Below are positions 1 to 6,059 of a stretch of 7,042 bases of DNA, in pieces. The notes beneath the pieces were generated by a model. The model did not search any database and had not been told where the DNA came from. It saw only the letters and a program-made list of their open reading frames with translations. A program made the translations under genes and the position numbers. Source of the DNA: Paludibacteraceae bacterium (GTDB taxonomy: Bacteria > Bacteroidota > Bacteroidia > Bacteroidales > Paludibacteraceae). Positions within the stretch are counted from its first letter, which is position 1. Each line of letters opens with the position of its first letter. The stretch spans positions 1 to 7,042 of the forward strand of contig CANIXM010000096.1 of the NCBI GenBank assembly GCA_947471245.1, read 5' to 3'.

Positions 1-210
1 ATTTCACCTAACTACTCTGGTCCAGTAGTGCATGTCAAAGACGCATCGGTCAACACCCACGTGGTGGCACAACTCATGGGTAAAAACACTTATGATGCTT
101 ATGTAAAAGACATAGCTACCGAATACGAAGCGCTACGTCAAAAGCAAACCAAGAAACCTGCTTTGATGAGCCTAGAAGAAGCCAAAGCTAATAAGCCAAA
201 GTTGTTTTAG
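1..210 (+). CDS. metH: Cobalamin-dependent methionine synthase, C-terminal end (5' truncated by window)
   Basis: The reading frame is open from the first base to a TAG stop and gives the last 69 residues of a protein that begins outside the window. The segment NYSGPVVHVKDAS, followed by a helical EYEALRQKQ stretch and a SLEEAKANK linker, matches the end of the B12-binding (Cob) domain of MetH; E. coli MetH has NYSGPTVYVQNAS at the same place. MetH transfers a methyl group from 5-methyltetrahydrofolate to homocysteine through methylcobalamin in the cytoplasm. In E. coli the linker leads into an S-adenosylmethionine-binding reactivation domain of about 330 residues. Here the protein stops within a few residues of the linker, and the following DNA shows no continuation. 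This is therefore a form without the reactivation domain, as known for Thermotoga. Whether the methyltransferase domain at the N-terminus is fused cannot be seen. Confidence 0.88.
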   Translation: MSPNYSGPVVHVKDASVNTHVVAQLMGKNTYDAYVKDIATEYEALRQKQTKKPALMSLEEAKANKPKLF

Positions 211-239
211 AAAATTAATTAACAATTTTCCACATCAGC

Positions 240-269
240 TTGCTATTCATTCGAAATTGAATATATTTG
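240..269 (+). promoter_or_regulatory. Bacteroidota-type promoter of the DUF4468-like gene
   Basis: TTG at 240-242 and TATATTTG at 262-269 are separated by exactly 19 bases, which matches the Bacteroidota primary sigma consensus TTG-N19-TAnnTTTG. Transcription would begin around 275, about 20 bases before the ATG at 296. This also argues against the in-frame TTG at 257 as the start, because it lies inside the promoter. Confidence 0.7.
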
Positions 270-295
270 CTTTTCAAATTTCAAATAAAACAACT

Positions 296-853
296 ATGAG
301 AAAAACACTTTTATTAATTGCGGTATTTGTCTCGTCATTCGGTTTTGGTCAAAAATATGTGATAACCACCGATGGACTTAAAGACGCTGAAAATACGGAC
401 AGAACATTTTTAGTCGTGAAATTTCCTGGAAAAACGAATAAAGAGCTCTATGACAGGATGGTTAAATATGCAGAGAAAAACTTCAAAGCCCCTGTTACCG
501 TGATTAAGGACCAGGTTGTCAATGAATCTGTCACGCTCAGCACCAATCTAGAAAGCTTTATCTTTATCAAATACATGGGTGCCAATACGTTCTACAACGT
601 GAAATTCACCACTGAAATTTCCTTCAAAGAAGGAAGAATCAAGTACGAAGTGAAAGATTTTGAAGCAGGAAATGCTCGTTTAAAAATTCCATGGATTGCC
701 ACCAAAGAAAGCCAAGGCTATGGCTTCTATGACCAAACCAAGGTGCTGAAAATGGACTCCGAAAAGAAGAAAATTGAAGATTATTTCGAAAACCAAATTA
801 TCTCGCTGACTGAATTTCTCAACAAAAAAGAAATCCAACCCGATGCGTGGTAA
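296..853 (+). CDS. Secreted DUF4468-like protein of unknown function
   Basis: This encodes a 185-residue exported protein. The first 18-19 residues (MRKTLLLIAVFVSSFGFGQ) form a clear Sec signal peptide, with likely cleavage before the Gln; no lipobox Cys is present, so the mature protein should be periplasmic or secreted. The mature part holds a pattern resembling DUF4468 (TBP-like fold): a beta strand with FLVVKFPGKTNKELYDRMVKY, then a helix into FKAPVTVIKDQ, then alternating strands ending in GRIKYEVKDF. That family is common in Bacteroidota and has no known biochemical role. The assignment is from memory of the pattern, so the family call is moderate while the export call is strong. The ATG at 296 is chosen because the upstream in-frame TTG falls inside the promoter and would bury the signal peptide. 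The gene is a single transcription unit, bounded by its own promoter and a strong terminator. Confidence 0.82.
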   Translation: MRKTLLLIAVFVSSFGFGQKYVITTDGLKDAENTDRTFLVVKFPGKTNKELYDRMVKYAEKNFKAPVTVIKDQVVNESVTLSTNLESFIFIKYMGANTFYNVKFTTEISFKEGRIKYEVKDFEAGNARLKIPWIATKESQGYGFYDQTKVLKMDSEKKKIEDYFENQIISLTEFLNKKEIQPDAW

Positions 854-874
854 CACACCCAACTAGCACAAATT

Positions 875-922
875 AAGCGAGGCTATATCAACTAAACAAT
901 TGATGTAGCCTCGCTTGCTTTT
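875..922 (+). terminator. Strong intrinsic terminator after the DUF4468-like gene
   Basis: A 17-bp stem (875-891 with 900-916, one G-U pair, otherwise perfect) encloses an 8-base loop. It begins with AAGCGAGGC and ends with GCCTCGCTT, followed by GCTTTT. It lies 21 bases past the stop codon and should end the upstream transcript. Confidence 0.88.
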
Positions 923-1047
923 ACAAAAAAAGTACAGCAATTAAATTCGCCTCTGGTATAATACCGTTTGCACAAACAATATAGTCCAATTTCAACTTCG
1001 TCTCATTGATACTATTTGTTTGAAGCAACGGCATTAACAACAGTAGA

Positions 1048-1077
1048 CATAAAAATGACTTTGGGTCATTTTATATG
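1048..1077. repeat. Hairpin-forming inverted repeat in intergenic DNA
   Basis: AAAATGAC (1052-1059) and GTCATTTT (1065-1072) are perfect 8-bp arms around a TTTGG loop. The stem extends by four more pairs (CATA at 1048-1051 with TATG at 1074-1077) if A1073 bulges out. A-rich and T-rich flanks would allow weak termination on either strand or binding of a dimeric regulator. The sequence does not decide between these. Confidence 0.45.
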
Positions 1078-1160
1078 TACAGTTGGTATAAAGCGTTAAT
1101 ATCTTATAAACTACACATAGGTTTAGGATAAAATATGATGAAATATTCAGTCGAAAAATC

Positions 1161-1168
1161 TATCTTTG
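1161..1168 (+). promoter_or_regulatory. Probable -7 element for the beta-barrel gene
   Basis: TATCTTTG fits the Bacteroidota -7 consensus TAnnTTTG fully. No TTG is seen at the expected -33 distance (about 1139-1141 reads TGA), so the promoter is only half supported. It would give a leader of roughly 100 bases before the ATG at 1277. Confidence 0.45.
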
Positions 1169-1193
1169 TTGCGAGAAAGAGTGATTTAACTGG

Positions 1194-1237
1194 CGATGGG
1201 TCTTGATTTTTACATCAAAAAAACATTTTACCCATTG
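1194..1237 (+). promoter_or_regulatory. Possible structured 5' leader of the beta-barrel gene
   Basis: CGATGGGT (1194-1201) can pair with ACCCATTG (1230-1237) with one G-U pair. Inside it, TTGAT (1203-1207) can pair with ATCAA (1214-1218). The nested hairpin sits in the predicted untranslated leader, between the -7 box and the ATG. It matches no riboswitch family known to me; a regulatory role is inference. Confidence 0.3.
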
Positions 1238-1276
1238 AAAGCACGCACTCAAAACCAAAAAAAACGAAAAACAAAC

Positions 1277-1960
1277 ATGAACTTTGAAGTGAAAAGAATA
1301 GCATTGACATTTAAAATTTGTATCATCACAGTCATCATCAGCAGCTTCAACACTGCTAGTGCACAACAGTTTGCCATTGAAACATCCTATAGCAACCCTG
1401 TCAGATTTGGAACTGGTGTCAGCAATACATTTTTACATCAAAACAAAGTAGGTTTGGCTTTCAACGTCCCATTTTCGAGCAATTTTAGCCTTCTAACTGG
1501 TGCTTACTACTCGTTGGCTTACGGCGACAAGATGCAATTATTTCCTGATGACGACTATGTGTCAACTCACACTTACGCACAATATGCTGATGTTCCTTTA
1601 AAGCTCATGTTTAGTTTGCCAGTGTCCAACACTTTTAAATTCATCGCTTATGGTGGTCCAAACATGAATTTCGGAATTTCACAAAAACAGTTTGTACTAT
1701 CCACCTTGGGCACTCAAAGTTCCATGATAAACGATGTGTATGCAGCCAAGTTACTAAGCAGGTGGAATGTTCAAATAGAAGTAGGTGGTGGTTTTCAATG
1801 GAAAAAATTCATCGTAAAAGGTGGTTATAACCTTGGACTTAACAACCTGGATTTAACCAAAACATATACTATCTATCAAAGTGGATGGTATGCCACATTG
1901 GGTTACGAACTGGAAAATCTAAAGCCTAAAGAAAAACTAAAAACCATAGACGCAGAATAA
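1277..1960 (+). CDS. Small outer-membrane beta-barrel protein, PorT-like
   Basis: This encodes a 227-residue exported protein. Residues 1-29 form a signal peptide with a basic start (MNFEVKR), a hydrophobic core (ICIITVIIS) and an ASA cleavage site before QQ. The mature part is a run of short amphipathic strands with alternating aromatic and polar residues and Gly-rich turns (for example LLTGAYYSLAYGD, FKFIAYGGPNMNFGI, WNVQIEVGGGFQW, FIVKGGYNLGL, GWYATLGYEL). This is the pattern of 8-10-stranded Bacteroidota outer-membrane barrels (OMP_b-brl / PorT-like). A charged tail of about 15 residues follows the last strand. The ATG at 1277 is chosen over the in-frame ATG at 1196 because it starts directly at the signal peptide and follows an A-rich leader; the longer form would add 27 charged residues and hide the signal. 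The specific function is unknown. No terminator is evident before murF. Confidence 0.8.
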   Translation: MNFEVKRIALTFKICIITVIISSFNTASAQQFAIETSYSNPVRFGTGVSNTFLHQNKVGLAFNVPFSSNFSLLTGAYYSLAYGDKMQLFPDDDYVSTHTYAQYADVPLKLMFSLPVSNTFKFIAYGGPNMNFGISQKQFVLSTLGTQSSMINDVYAAKLLSRWNVQIEVGGGFQWKKFIVKGGYNLGLNNLDLTKTYTIYQSGWYATLGYELENLKPKEKLKTIDAE

Positions 1961-2123
1961 TCAGCAAAGACACAAGACAAAAAAAGCCGCTATGCGAATT
2001 TTGACTTAAGTGACCGCTAGCTGATCTCTGAGAGATACAACAAAAAAATAAGCATTAAAAATCTAGCATTGTCAACTCACCTTTTATCAATAAACTTTAA
2101 ATGCTGGGACATTGTTAAATCAC

Positions 2124-2153
2124 TTGAACAACAAATTCAAATTATTAATTTCA
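2124..2153 (+). promoter_or_regulatory. Weak candidate promoter of murF
   Basis: TTG (2124-2126) and TAATTTCA (2146-2153) are separated by 19 bases, the expected spacing, but the -7 box matches only 6 of 8 consensus positions. Transcription would start only a few bases before the ATG at 2164, leaving an almost leaderless message. Confidence 0.3.
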
Positions 2154-2163
2154 ATCGCTTAAC

Positions 2164-3468
2164 ATGGAACTATATTCACTTTTCACCAAACACCCTCTGA
2201 TTTGTACAGACAGCAGAGTCTGTCTGTCTGGTTCGTTGTTCTTTGCTTTGAAAGGCGACAATTTTAACGCAAATGCATTTGCACTATCAGCATTAGACAA
2301 GGGATGTGCTTATGCTATTGTGGATGATGCGAAATACGCCATAGACGACAGATTCATTTTGGTGGACAACGTTCTAAAATGCCTTCAAGATCTGGCTGCA
2401 CATCATCGGAATCAACTTGGAACTACAATTATCGGAATCACCGGCACCAATGGTAAAACGACCACCAAGGAGTTGATAGCTTCCGTATTGAAAGAAAAAT
2501 ACAACGTACTTTATACGCTTGGCAATTTAAACAATCATATTGGTGTACCATTGACCTTGCTCAAACTTAAACCCGAACATGATATTGCCGTGATTGAGAT
2601 GGGTGCAAATCATCCTGGAGACATCGCCGAGTTAGCTAGTATTGCACAACCAAACTTTGGGATTATCACCAATGTAGGCAAAGCACACTTGGAAGGATTT
2701 GGCTCATTTGACGGTGTCAAACAAACGAAGTCAGAATTATACCAATACATTCTGGAGAAAGGAAAGCTGATTTTCATCAACAAAGCAAATAACGAACTGC
2801 TAGAAATGGCGCAGAAAATTGGGTTCAACTATCCCGAAAAAATGTGTTCATACAGTTTGGAATTTAATGACACAGAAGCCATGATGGCTGCACGAGTGAC
2901 TTATTGCTCGCCATTCTTAGAAATGGAATGTCAAAACAAAAACGAAGAGTCATTTGAAATTAAAACCAAACTGATTGGGTCATATAATGCTGAAAATGTA
3001 CTTGCAGCAGTCACTATTGGCAAGTATTTCGAATTGGATGAAATGCAGATTATCAATGGATTGGAAAACTACCTGCCACAAAACAATCGTTCACAATTGA
3101 CATTAACTGACACCAATCACTTAGTGGTGGATGCCTACAATGCGAACCCTACGAGCATGAGCGCTGCTATTCTTAATTTTGCACATCTGAATTCAGAAAG
3201 GAAAAGTCTTATCATCGGTGACATGCTGGAGTTGGGGGAACAAAGCGCTATAGAACACCAAGCAATAGTAAACCTAGTGAATGACAATCAATTTGAAACG
3301 GTGATACTAGTAGGGGAAATGTTTTCAAAAACAAAAAATAACTATCTGAATTTCACCAATGTAATAGACGCCATCATCCATTTAAAACAGCATAAAATTG
3401 AAAACAATTATATTTTAATTAAAGGATCAAGGGGCATCAAACTGGAAAAAACAATTGAAGTCTTATAA
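2164..3468 (+). CDS. murF: UDP-N-acetylmuramoyl-tripeptide--D-alanyl-D-alanine ligase (MurF)
   Basis: MurF adds D-Ala-D-Ala to the UDP-MurNAc tripeptide using ATP, the last cytoplasmic step in making the peptidoglycan pentapeptide precursor. The protein has 434 residues, near the usual length. The N-terminal substrate-binding domain has CTDSR (14-18) and GSLFFALKGDNFN (23-35). The central ATPase domain carries the P-loop GTNGKTT (94-100), NLNNHIGVPLT (121-131), EMGANHPGDI (145-154) and TNVGKAHLEGFGS (169-181). The C-terminal part has IGSYNAENVLAA (271-282), the MurF signature DAYNANPTSM (323-332), GDMLELGE (352-359) and IKGSRGIKLE (419-428). All expected motifs are present, so the enzyme should be active. 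The start gives the standard N-terminus seen in the phylum. In some Flavobacteria murF lies beside gldJ; here it sits between a beta-barrel gene and a coiled-coil gene instead. Confidence 0.97.
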   Translation: MELYSLFTKHPLICTDSRVCLSGSLFFALKGDNFNANAFALSALDKGCAYAIVDDAKYAIDDRFILVDNVLKCLQDLAAHHRNQLGTTIIGITGTNGKTTTKELIASVLKEKYNVLYTLGNLNNHIGVPLTLLKLKPEHDIAVIEMGANHPGDIAELASIAQPNFGIITNVGKAHLEGFGSFDGVKQTKSELYQYILEKGKLIFINKANNELLEMAQKIGFNYPEKMCSYSLEFNDTEAMMAARVTYCSPFLEMECQNKNEESFEIKTKLIGSYNAENVLAAVTIGKYFELDEMQIINGLENYLPQNNRSQLTLTDTNHLVVDAYNANPTSMSAAILNFAHLNSERKSLIIGDMLELGEQSAIEHQAIVNLVNDNQFETVILVGEMFSKTKNNYLNFTNVIDAIIHLKQHKIENNYILIKGSRGIKLEKTIEVL

Positions 3469-3490
3469 GCAAGTTTAACACTGCTTCTTT
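3467..3490 (+). terminator. Weak candidate terminator after murF
   Basis: AAGC and AGT (3467-3470, 3472-3474) can pair with ACT and GCTT (3480-3486) around a TTAAC loop with one bulged A, followed by CTTT. The hairpin overlaps the stop codon. The stem is short and the T-run interrupted, so read-through is likely. Confidence 0.3.
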
Positions 3491-3500
3491 ACAAATAAAA

Positions 3501-3526
3501 AAGCATTTTAAATAAGCACTTTAAAA
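3501..3526. repeat. Tandem 13-bp direct repeat downstream of murF
   Basis: AAGCATTTTAAAT (3501-3513) is followed at once by AAGCACTTTAAAA (3514-3526), identical at 11 of 13 positions. Part of the second copy, ATAAGCACTT (3512-3521), recurs as a perfect reverse complement at 3596-3605, AAGTGCTTAT. Both sites lie in the 189-bp gap upstream of the coiled-coil gene. Confidence 0.6.
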
Positions 3527-3584
3527 TTATTAAGTTGTACTTTTATTCACTAACTTTTACATAATCAGACTTGTATCACACAAC

Positions 3585-3592
3585 TAAATTCG
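3585..3592 (+). promoter_or_regulatory. Candidate -7 element for the coiled-coil gene
   Basis: TAAATTCG matches TAnnTTTG at 7 of 8 positions. A TTG at the right -33 distance is not seen. It would give a leader of about 60 bases. The nearby TAACTTTT at 3551-3558 is an equally good alternative. Confidence 0.25.
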
Positions 3593-3657
3593 TGTAAGTG
3601 CTTATATACAAAAAACTTTTTCCACGTTGAATAAAAATTCAAAAAAACTATTGAAAC

Positions 3658-4572
3658 ATGGACAGTCAAATTCCAAAAAAAAGAAGTAATGTCAACCTGA
3701 TTATTATCATTGTATCTGTGATAATTATAGCTGGGCTGACAGCTGCATTGGTGTATTTGTTTAATGAAACCAAACAAAAAGATGCAGAAATGAATGAAGT
3801 GGTAGAACAAATGAATTTCGAAAAAGAGCAAGTCGAAAAAGAATACGCCGACTTGAATCAACAGTTCGAAGTGTCAAGTTCCAACATCCACAACGACTCG
3901 CTGGTACAATTGCTACAGGATCAAAAGCTTAAAGTTCAACAATTGCTTACTGAACTTCGAACAACCAAATCGACCAATGCAAAGAAAATAGCTCAACTAA
4001 AAAATGAATTGGCCACAGTACGCAAGGTGATGATTCAGTACGTGAATCAGATTGATTCATTAAACACCATCAATAAAGCGTTGACGACAGAAAATGTGGA
4101 AGTTCACAAAAAATACCGTGCAGCTTCCGAAACTGTGCAACAACTATCAAAAGAAAAGGAAAACTTGAATCAAGTAGTCAGCAGAGCTTCAATCTTGGAA
4201 GTTACCAGTTTCAGCATGACAGCCCTTAATAGCAACAACCGCAAGACAGGGTGGTTTTCGCAATCTGCCAATCTGCAATTCAACTTTACCATTGGCAAAA
4301 ACGTAACCGCACAGCCAGGTGAAAAAATAGTGTACCTACGCATCACTCGCCCTGACAATGAAGTGCTAACCAAGAGTCCAAACAATGTTTTTAGTTTTGA
4401 AAACAAAAACATCACCTACTCTGCCATGAAAAAAATTGAATACACAGGTGAGACTTTTAAAGATGTAATCTATTGGAAAATAGGTGAAATACTCCCAAAA
4501 GGAAAATACAATGCTGATTTCTTTGTGGATGGTAGCCGAATTGGGAGCTTCACGTTCGTTTTTGAAAAATAA
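3658..4572 (+). CDS. Membrane-anchored coiled-coil protein with C-terminal beta domain, conserved in Bacteroidota
   Basis: This 304-residue protein has three parts. Residues 1-12 are short and basic, and residues 13-35 form one transmembrane helix (LIIIIVSVIIIAGLTAALVYLF), so it should be an inner-membrane protein with most of its mass in the periplasm. Residues 37-175 are rich in Glu, Lys, Gln and Leu with heptad-like spacing and form a long coiled coil, broken near residues 72-80. Residues 176-304 look like a compact all-beta domain, with strands such as KIVYLRITRPDNEVL and GKYNADFFVDGSRIGSFTFVFE. I recognise the arrangement, including LKVQQLLTELRTTKSTNAKKI and the closing DGSRIGSFTF, as a conserved Bacteroidota family without assigned function. 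Automatic annotation tends to call such proteins SMC-like because of the coil, but no ATPase motif is present. The ATG follows an A-rich leader. It lies between murF and lutB, 52 bp before the latter. Confidence 0.85.
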   Translation: MDSQIPKKRSNVNLIIIIVSVIIIAGLTAALVYLFNETKQKDAEMNEVVEQMNFEKEQVEKEYADLNQQFEVSSSNIHNDSLVQLLQDQKLKVQQLLTELRTTKSTNAKKIAQLKNELATVRKVMIQYVNQIDSLNTINKALTTENVEVHKKYRAASETVQQLSKEKENLNQVVSRASILEVTSFSMTALNSNNRKTGWFSQSANLQFNFTIGKNVTAQPGEKIVYLRITRPDNEVLTKSPNNVFSFENKNITYSAMKKIEYTGETFKDVIYWKIGEILPKGKYNADFFVDGSRIGSFTFVFEK

Positions 4573-4577
4573 TTCGG

Positions 4578-4593
4578 TGTTTACTTGTTTACT
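4578..4593. repeat. Perfect tandem duplication of TGTTTACT upstream of lutB
   Basis: Two adjacent copies of TGTTTACT (4578-4585 and 4586-4593) lie between the coiled-coil stop and the lutB start. A small palindrome TAAAAC-T-GTTTTA follows at 4598-4610. Together they fill most of the 52-bp gap and could be a regulator site, but no known operator matches. Confidence 0.5.
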
Positions 4594-4624
4594 AAAATAA
4601 AACTGTTTTAGAAAAAAAAAACAA

Positions 4625-6004
4625 ATGACATTTCAGTCGCGCAAATTTACCAAAGATGCTGATGCTATCGCTTTTGATTTAAAACATCGAAACACGATAA
4701 AATTCAACATCTCCAAATACGATGTAGCCGTAGGTAAAGGCATGGCTAGATATGAAAATGTAGAACTTGCCAAGACACAGGCAGCATCTATCAAACGTGA
4801 TGTGCTGCAAAACTGGGGAGCATACTTGACACAATTTGAGGAACAGATAACTGGGCGAGGTGCCAAAGTTTTATGGGCAGAAGATACGGCAGAGGCTACA
4901 AAGTATCTGGAGGAGATACTCAGCGAGCGTAATGCAAAATTGCTGGTAAAGAGTAAGTCGATGACTACAGAGGAAATCGATCTTAATCACACAGCAGAGC
5001 AAATTGGGTGCGAATCAGTAGAAACAGATTTGGGCGAATTTATAGTGCAGGTTGCGGGCGAGCGGCCTTATCATATTGTCACACCAGCCATGCACAAGTC
5101 AAAAGAGGACATTGCCAAACTATTCAACGAAAAGTTCGATACACCTTTAGATAGTACTCCCGAGGAAATGACAGAATATGTCAGGCAAATGCTTCGCAAA
5201 AAATACATGCAGGCCGATGTAGGTGTGACTGGTGCCAATTTCCTGATTGCAGATATAGGTGGTATTTCAGTTACCGAAAATGAAGGCAATGCACTGATGT
5301 CAACAGCATTTCCGAAAACACACATCGTCATTGCTGGCATAGAAAAGATTATACCTAAGCTCAGTGATTTGGGATTGTTCTACCCACTGCTGGCGGCGCA
5401 CGGCACAGGACAGCAAATGACAGCCTACAACACCATTTTCACAGGGCCACGCCAGGCTGATGAAGTGGATGGCCCTGAGGAAATGATTGTCATTTTATTA
5501 GACAATGGAAGGACAACACTTTATGCCGATGATGAAGCCTATGAAGCATTGGCGTGCATCCGTTGTGGTGCTTGCTTAAACGCTTGCCCTGTGTATAAAA
5601 CCATAGGTGGTTACACCTACGACACAACTTACAGTGGCCCTATCGGTTCTGTATTAACACCTTTTTTCAGAGGCTTTAAAGATTTCTCTCACTTGAGTTT
5701 TGCATCCACACTCTGCGGAAAATGTGTAGAAGTGTGCCCTGTGAAAATTCCGTTGACAGACATTTTATTGACTAACAGACGCAAGACCGTGGAGCAACAA
5801 CTCCGACCAAAAGCAGAGGGTCTGATGATGAAAGGATTTGTGATGATGAGCTCCAGTAGGAAGGCATTTGATGCATTTCCAGTAAGTCTGAAAAACTTTG
5901 CCACTGCACCTTTCAATTATTTTGGCTGGGGTCCAAAAAGAGCCATGCCTAAGTTTGCTAACAAAACATTTGCTCAGTTATACACTGAATCAAAAACGAA
6001 ATAA
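4625..6004 (+). CDS. lutB: L-lactate oxidation iron-sulfur protein LutB (LldF/YkgF family)
   Basis: LutB is the Fe-S subunit of the LutABC complex, which oxidises L-lactate to pyruvate at the cytoplasmic side of the cell. The protein has 459 residues, close to the B. subtilis protein. The LUD domain covers roughly residues 60-300 and contains the characteristic VGVTGANFLIADIGGISVTE and NEGNALMST segments (about 200-226), then HIVIAGIEKIIPKL. Next is a ferredoxin-like module with two cysteine motifs: CxxCxxCxxxCP (C311, C314, C317, C321) and CxxCxxxCP (C364, C367, C371, in CGKCVEVCPVKIP). The C-terminus has the family ending FGWGPKRAMPKFANKTF. The ATG follows an unbroken run of A. All expected Cys are present. 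Neither lutA nor lutC is adjacent, unlike the usual operon, so partners must lie elsewhere or the protein works differently. The FKBP gene starts 55 bases after its stop codon. Confidence 0.92.
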   Translation: MTFQSRKFTKDADAIAFDLKHRNTIKFNISKYDVAVGKGMARYENVELAKTQAASIKRDVLQNWGAYLTQFEEQITGRGAKVLWAEDTAEATKYLEEILSERNAKLLVKSKSMTTEEIDLNHTAEQIGCESVETDLGEFIVQVAGERPYHIVTPAMHKSKEDIAKLFNEKFDTPLDSTPEEMTEYVRQMLRKKYMQADVGVTGANFLIADIGGISVTENEGNALMSTAFPKTHIVIAGIEKIIPKLSDLGLFYPLLAAHGTGQQMTAYNTIFTGPRQADEVDGPEEMIVILLDNGRTTLYADDEAYEALACIRCGACLNACPVYKTIGGYTYDTTYSGPIGSVLTPFFRGFKDFSHLSFASTLCGKCVEVCPVKIPLTDILLTNRRKTVEQQLRPKAEGLMMKGFVMMSSSRKAFDAFPVSLKNFATAPFNYFGWGPKRAMPKFANKTFAQLYTESKTK

Positions 6005-6012
6005 AAACTATT

Positions 6013-6038
6013 TACCTTTATGCAAAGATTATTTGCAT
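6013..6038. promoter_or_regulatory. Possible -7 box and inverted repeat before the FKBP gene
   Basis: TACCTTTA (6013-6020) matches the -7 consensus TAnnTTTG at 7 of 8 positions, with no good -33 partner. It runs into a perfect inverted repeat ATGCAAA (6020-6026) / TTTGCAT (6032-6038) with a 5-base spacer. The site could give the FKBP gene its own regulated start, or simply be an AT-rich hairpin between two co-transcribed genes. Confidence 0.3.
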
Positions 6039-6059
6039 TTATCAATCATTTTTCATCTC

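Larger units (their letters stand above)
854..1276. other. Gene-free interval of about 420 bp between the DUF4468-like and beta-barrel genes
   Basis: No open frame here looks like a gene on either strand. It contains the terminator at 875-922, a short palindrome GGTAT-A-ATACC at 955-965, a hairpin at 1048-1077, a -7 promoter box at 1161-1168 and a leader that can fold at 1194-1237. The part from 923 to about 1130 otherwise shows no recognisable signal. Confidence 0.6.

Noticed and set aside
210..230. Inverted repeat GAAAATT / AATTTTC just after the metH stop, as a terminator
   Set aside because: The stem is almost all A-T with a 7-base loop and no T-run follows, so it is unlikely to terminate transcription.
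257..295. Longer start (TTG at 257) for the DUF4468-like protein
   Set aside because: It lies inside the promoter and would place 13 residues ahead of a clear signal peptide that begins at the ATG at 296.
1135..1206. Small open frame of 23 codons ahead of the beta-barrel gene
   Set aside because: It spans the predicted -7 box, so the likely transcript does not contain its start, and its product resembles nothing known.
1196..1276. Longer start for the beta-barrel protein
   Set aside because: It adds 27 charged residues before the signal peptide, whereas the ATG at 1277 fits both the signal and the A-rich leader.
2024..2036. Palindrome ATCTCT-G-AGAGAT upstream of murF
   Set aside because: It is an isolated short palindrome about 90 bases from the candidate promoter, with no second copy, so a regulatory role is not supported.
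2219..2230. GTCT triplication in murF
   Set aside because: It falls in conserved coding sequence (SRVCLSGS) and keeps the frame, so it is probably coincidental.
2269..2282. Perfect 14-bp palindrome GCAAATGCATTTGC inside murF
   Set aside because: It encodes the Asn-Ala-Asn-Ala-Phe-Ala stretch of a conserved enzyme; no second site or promoter context supports a function.
3658..4572. SMC or chromosome segregation protein
   Set aside because: The similarity would come only from the coiled coil; there is no Walker motif and the N-terminus is a membrane anchor.
5898..6059. Extended start of the FKBP frame overlapping lutB
   Set aside because: The upstream segment is an out-of-frame reading of the lutB end, and the lipoprotein signal begins exactly at the ATG at 6060.
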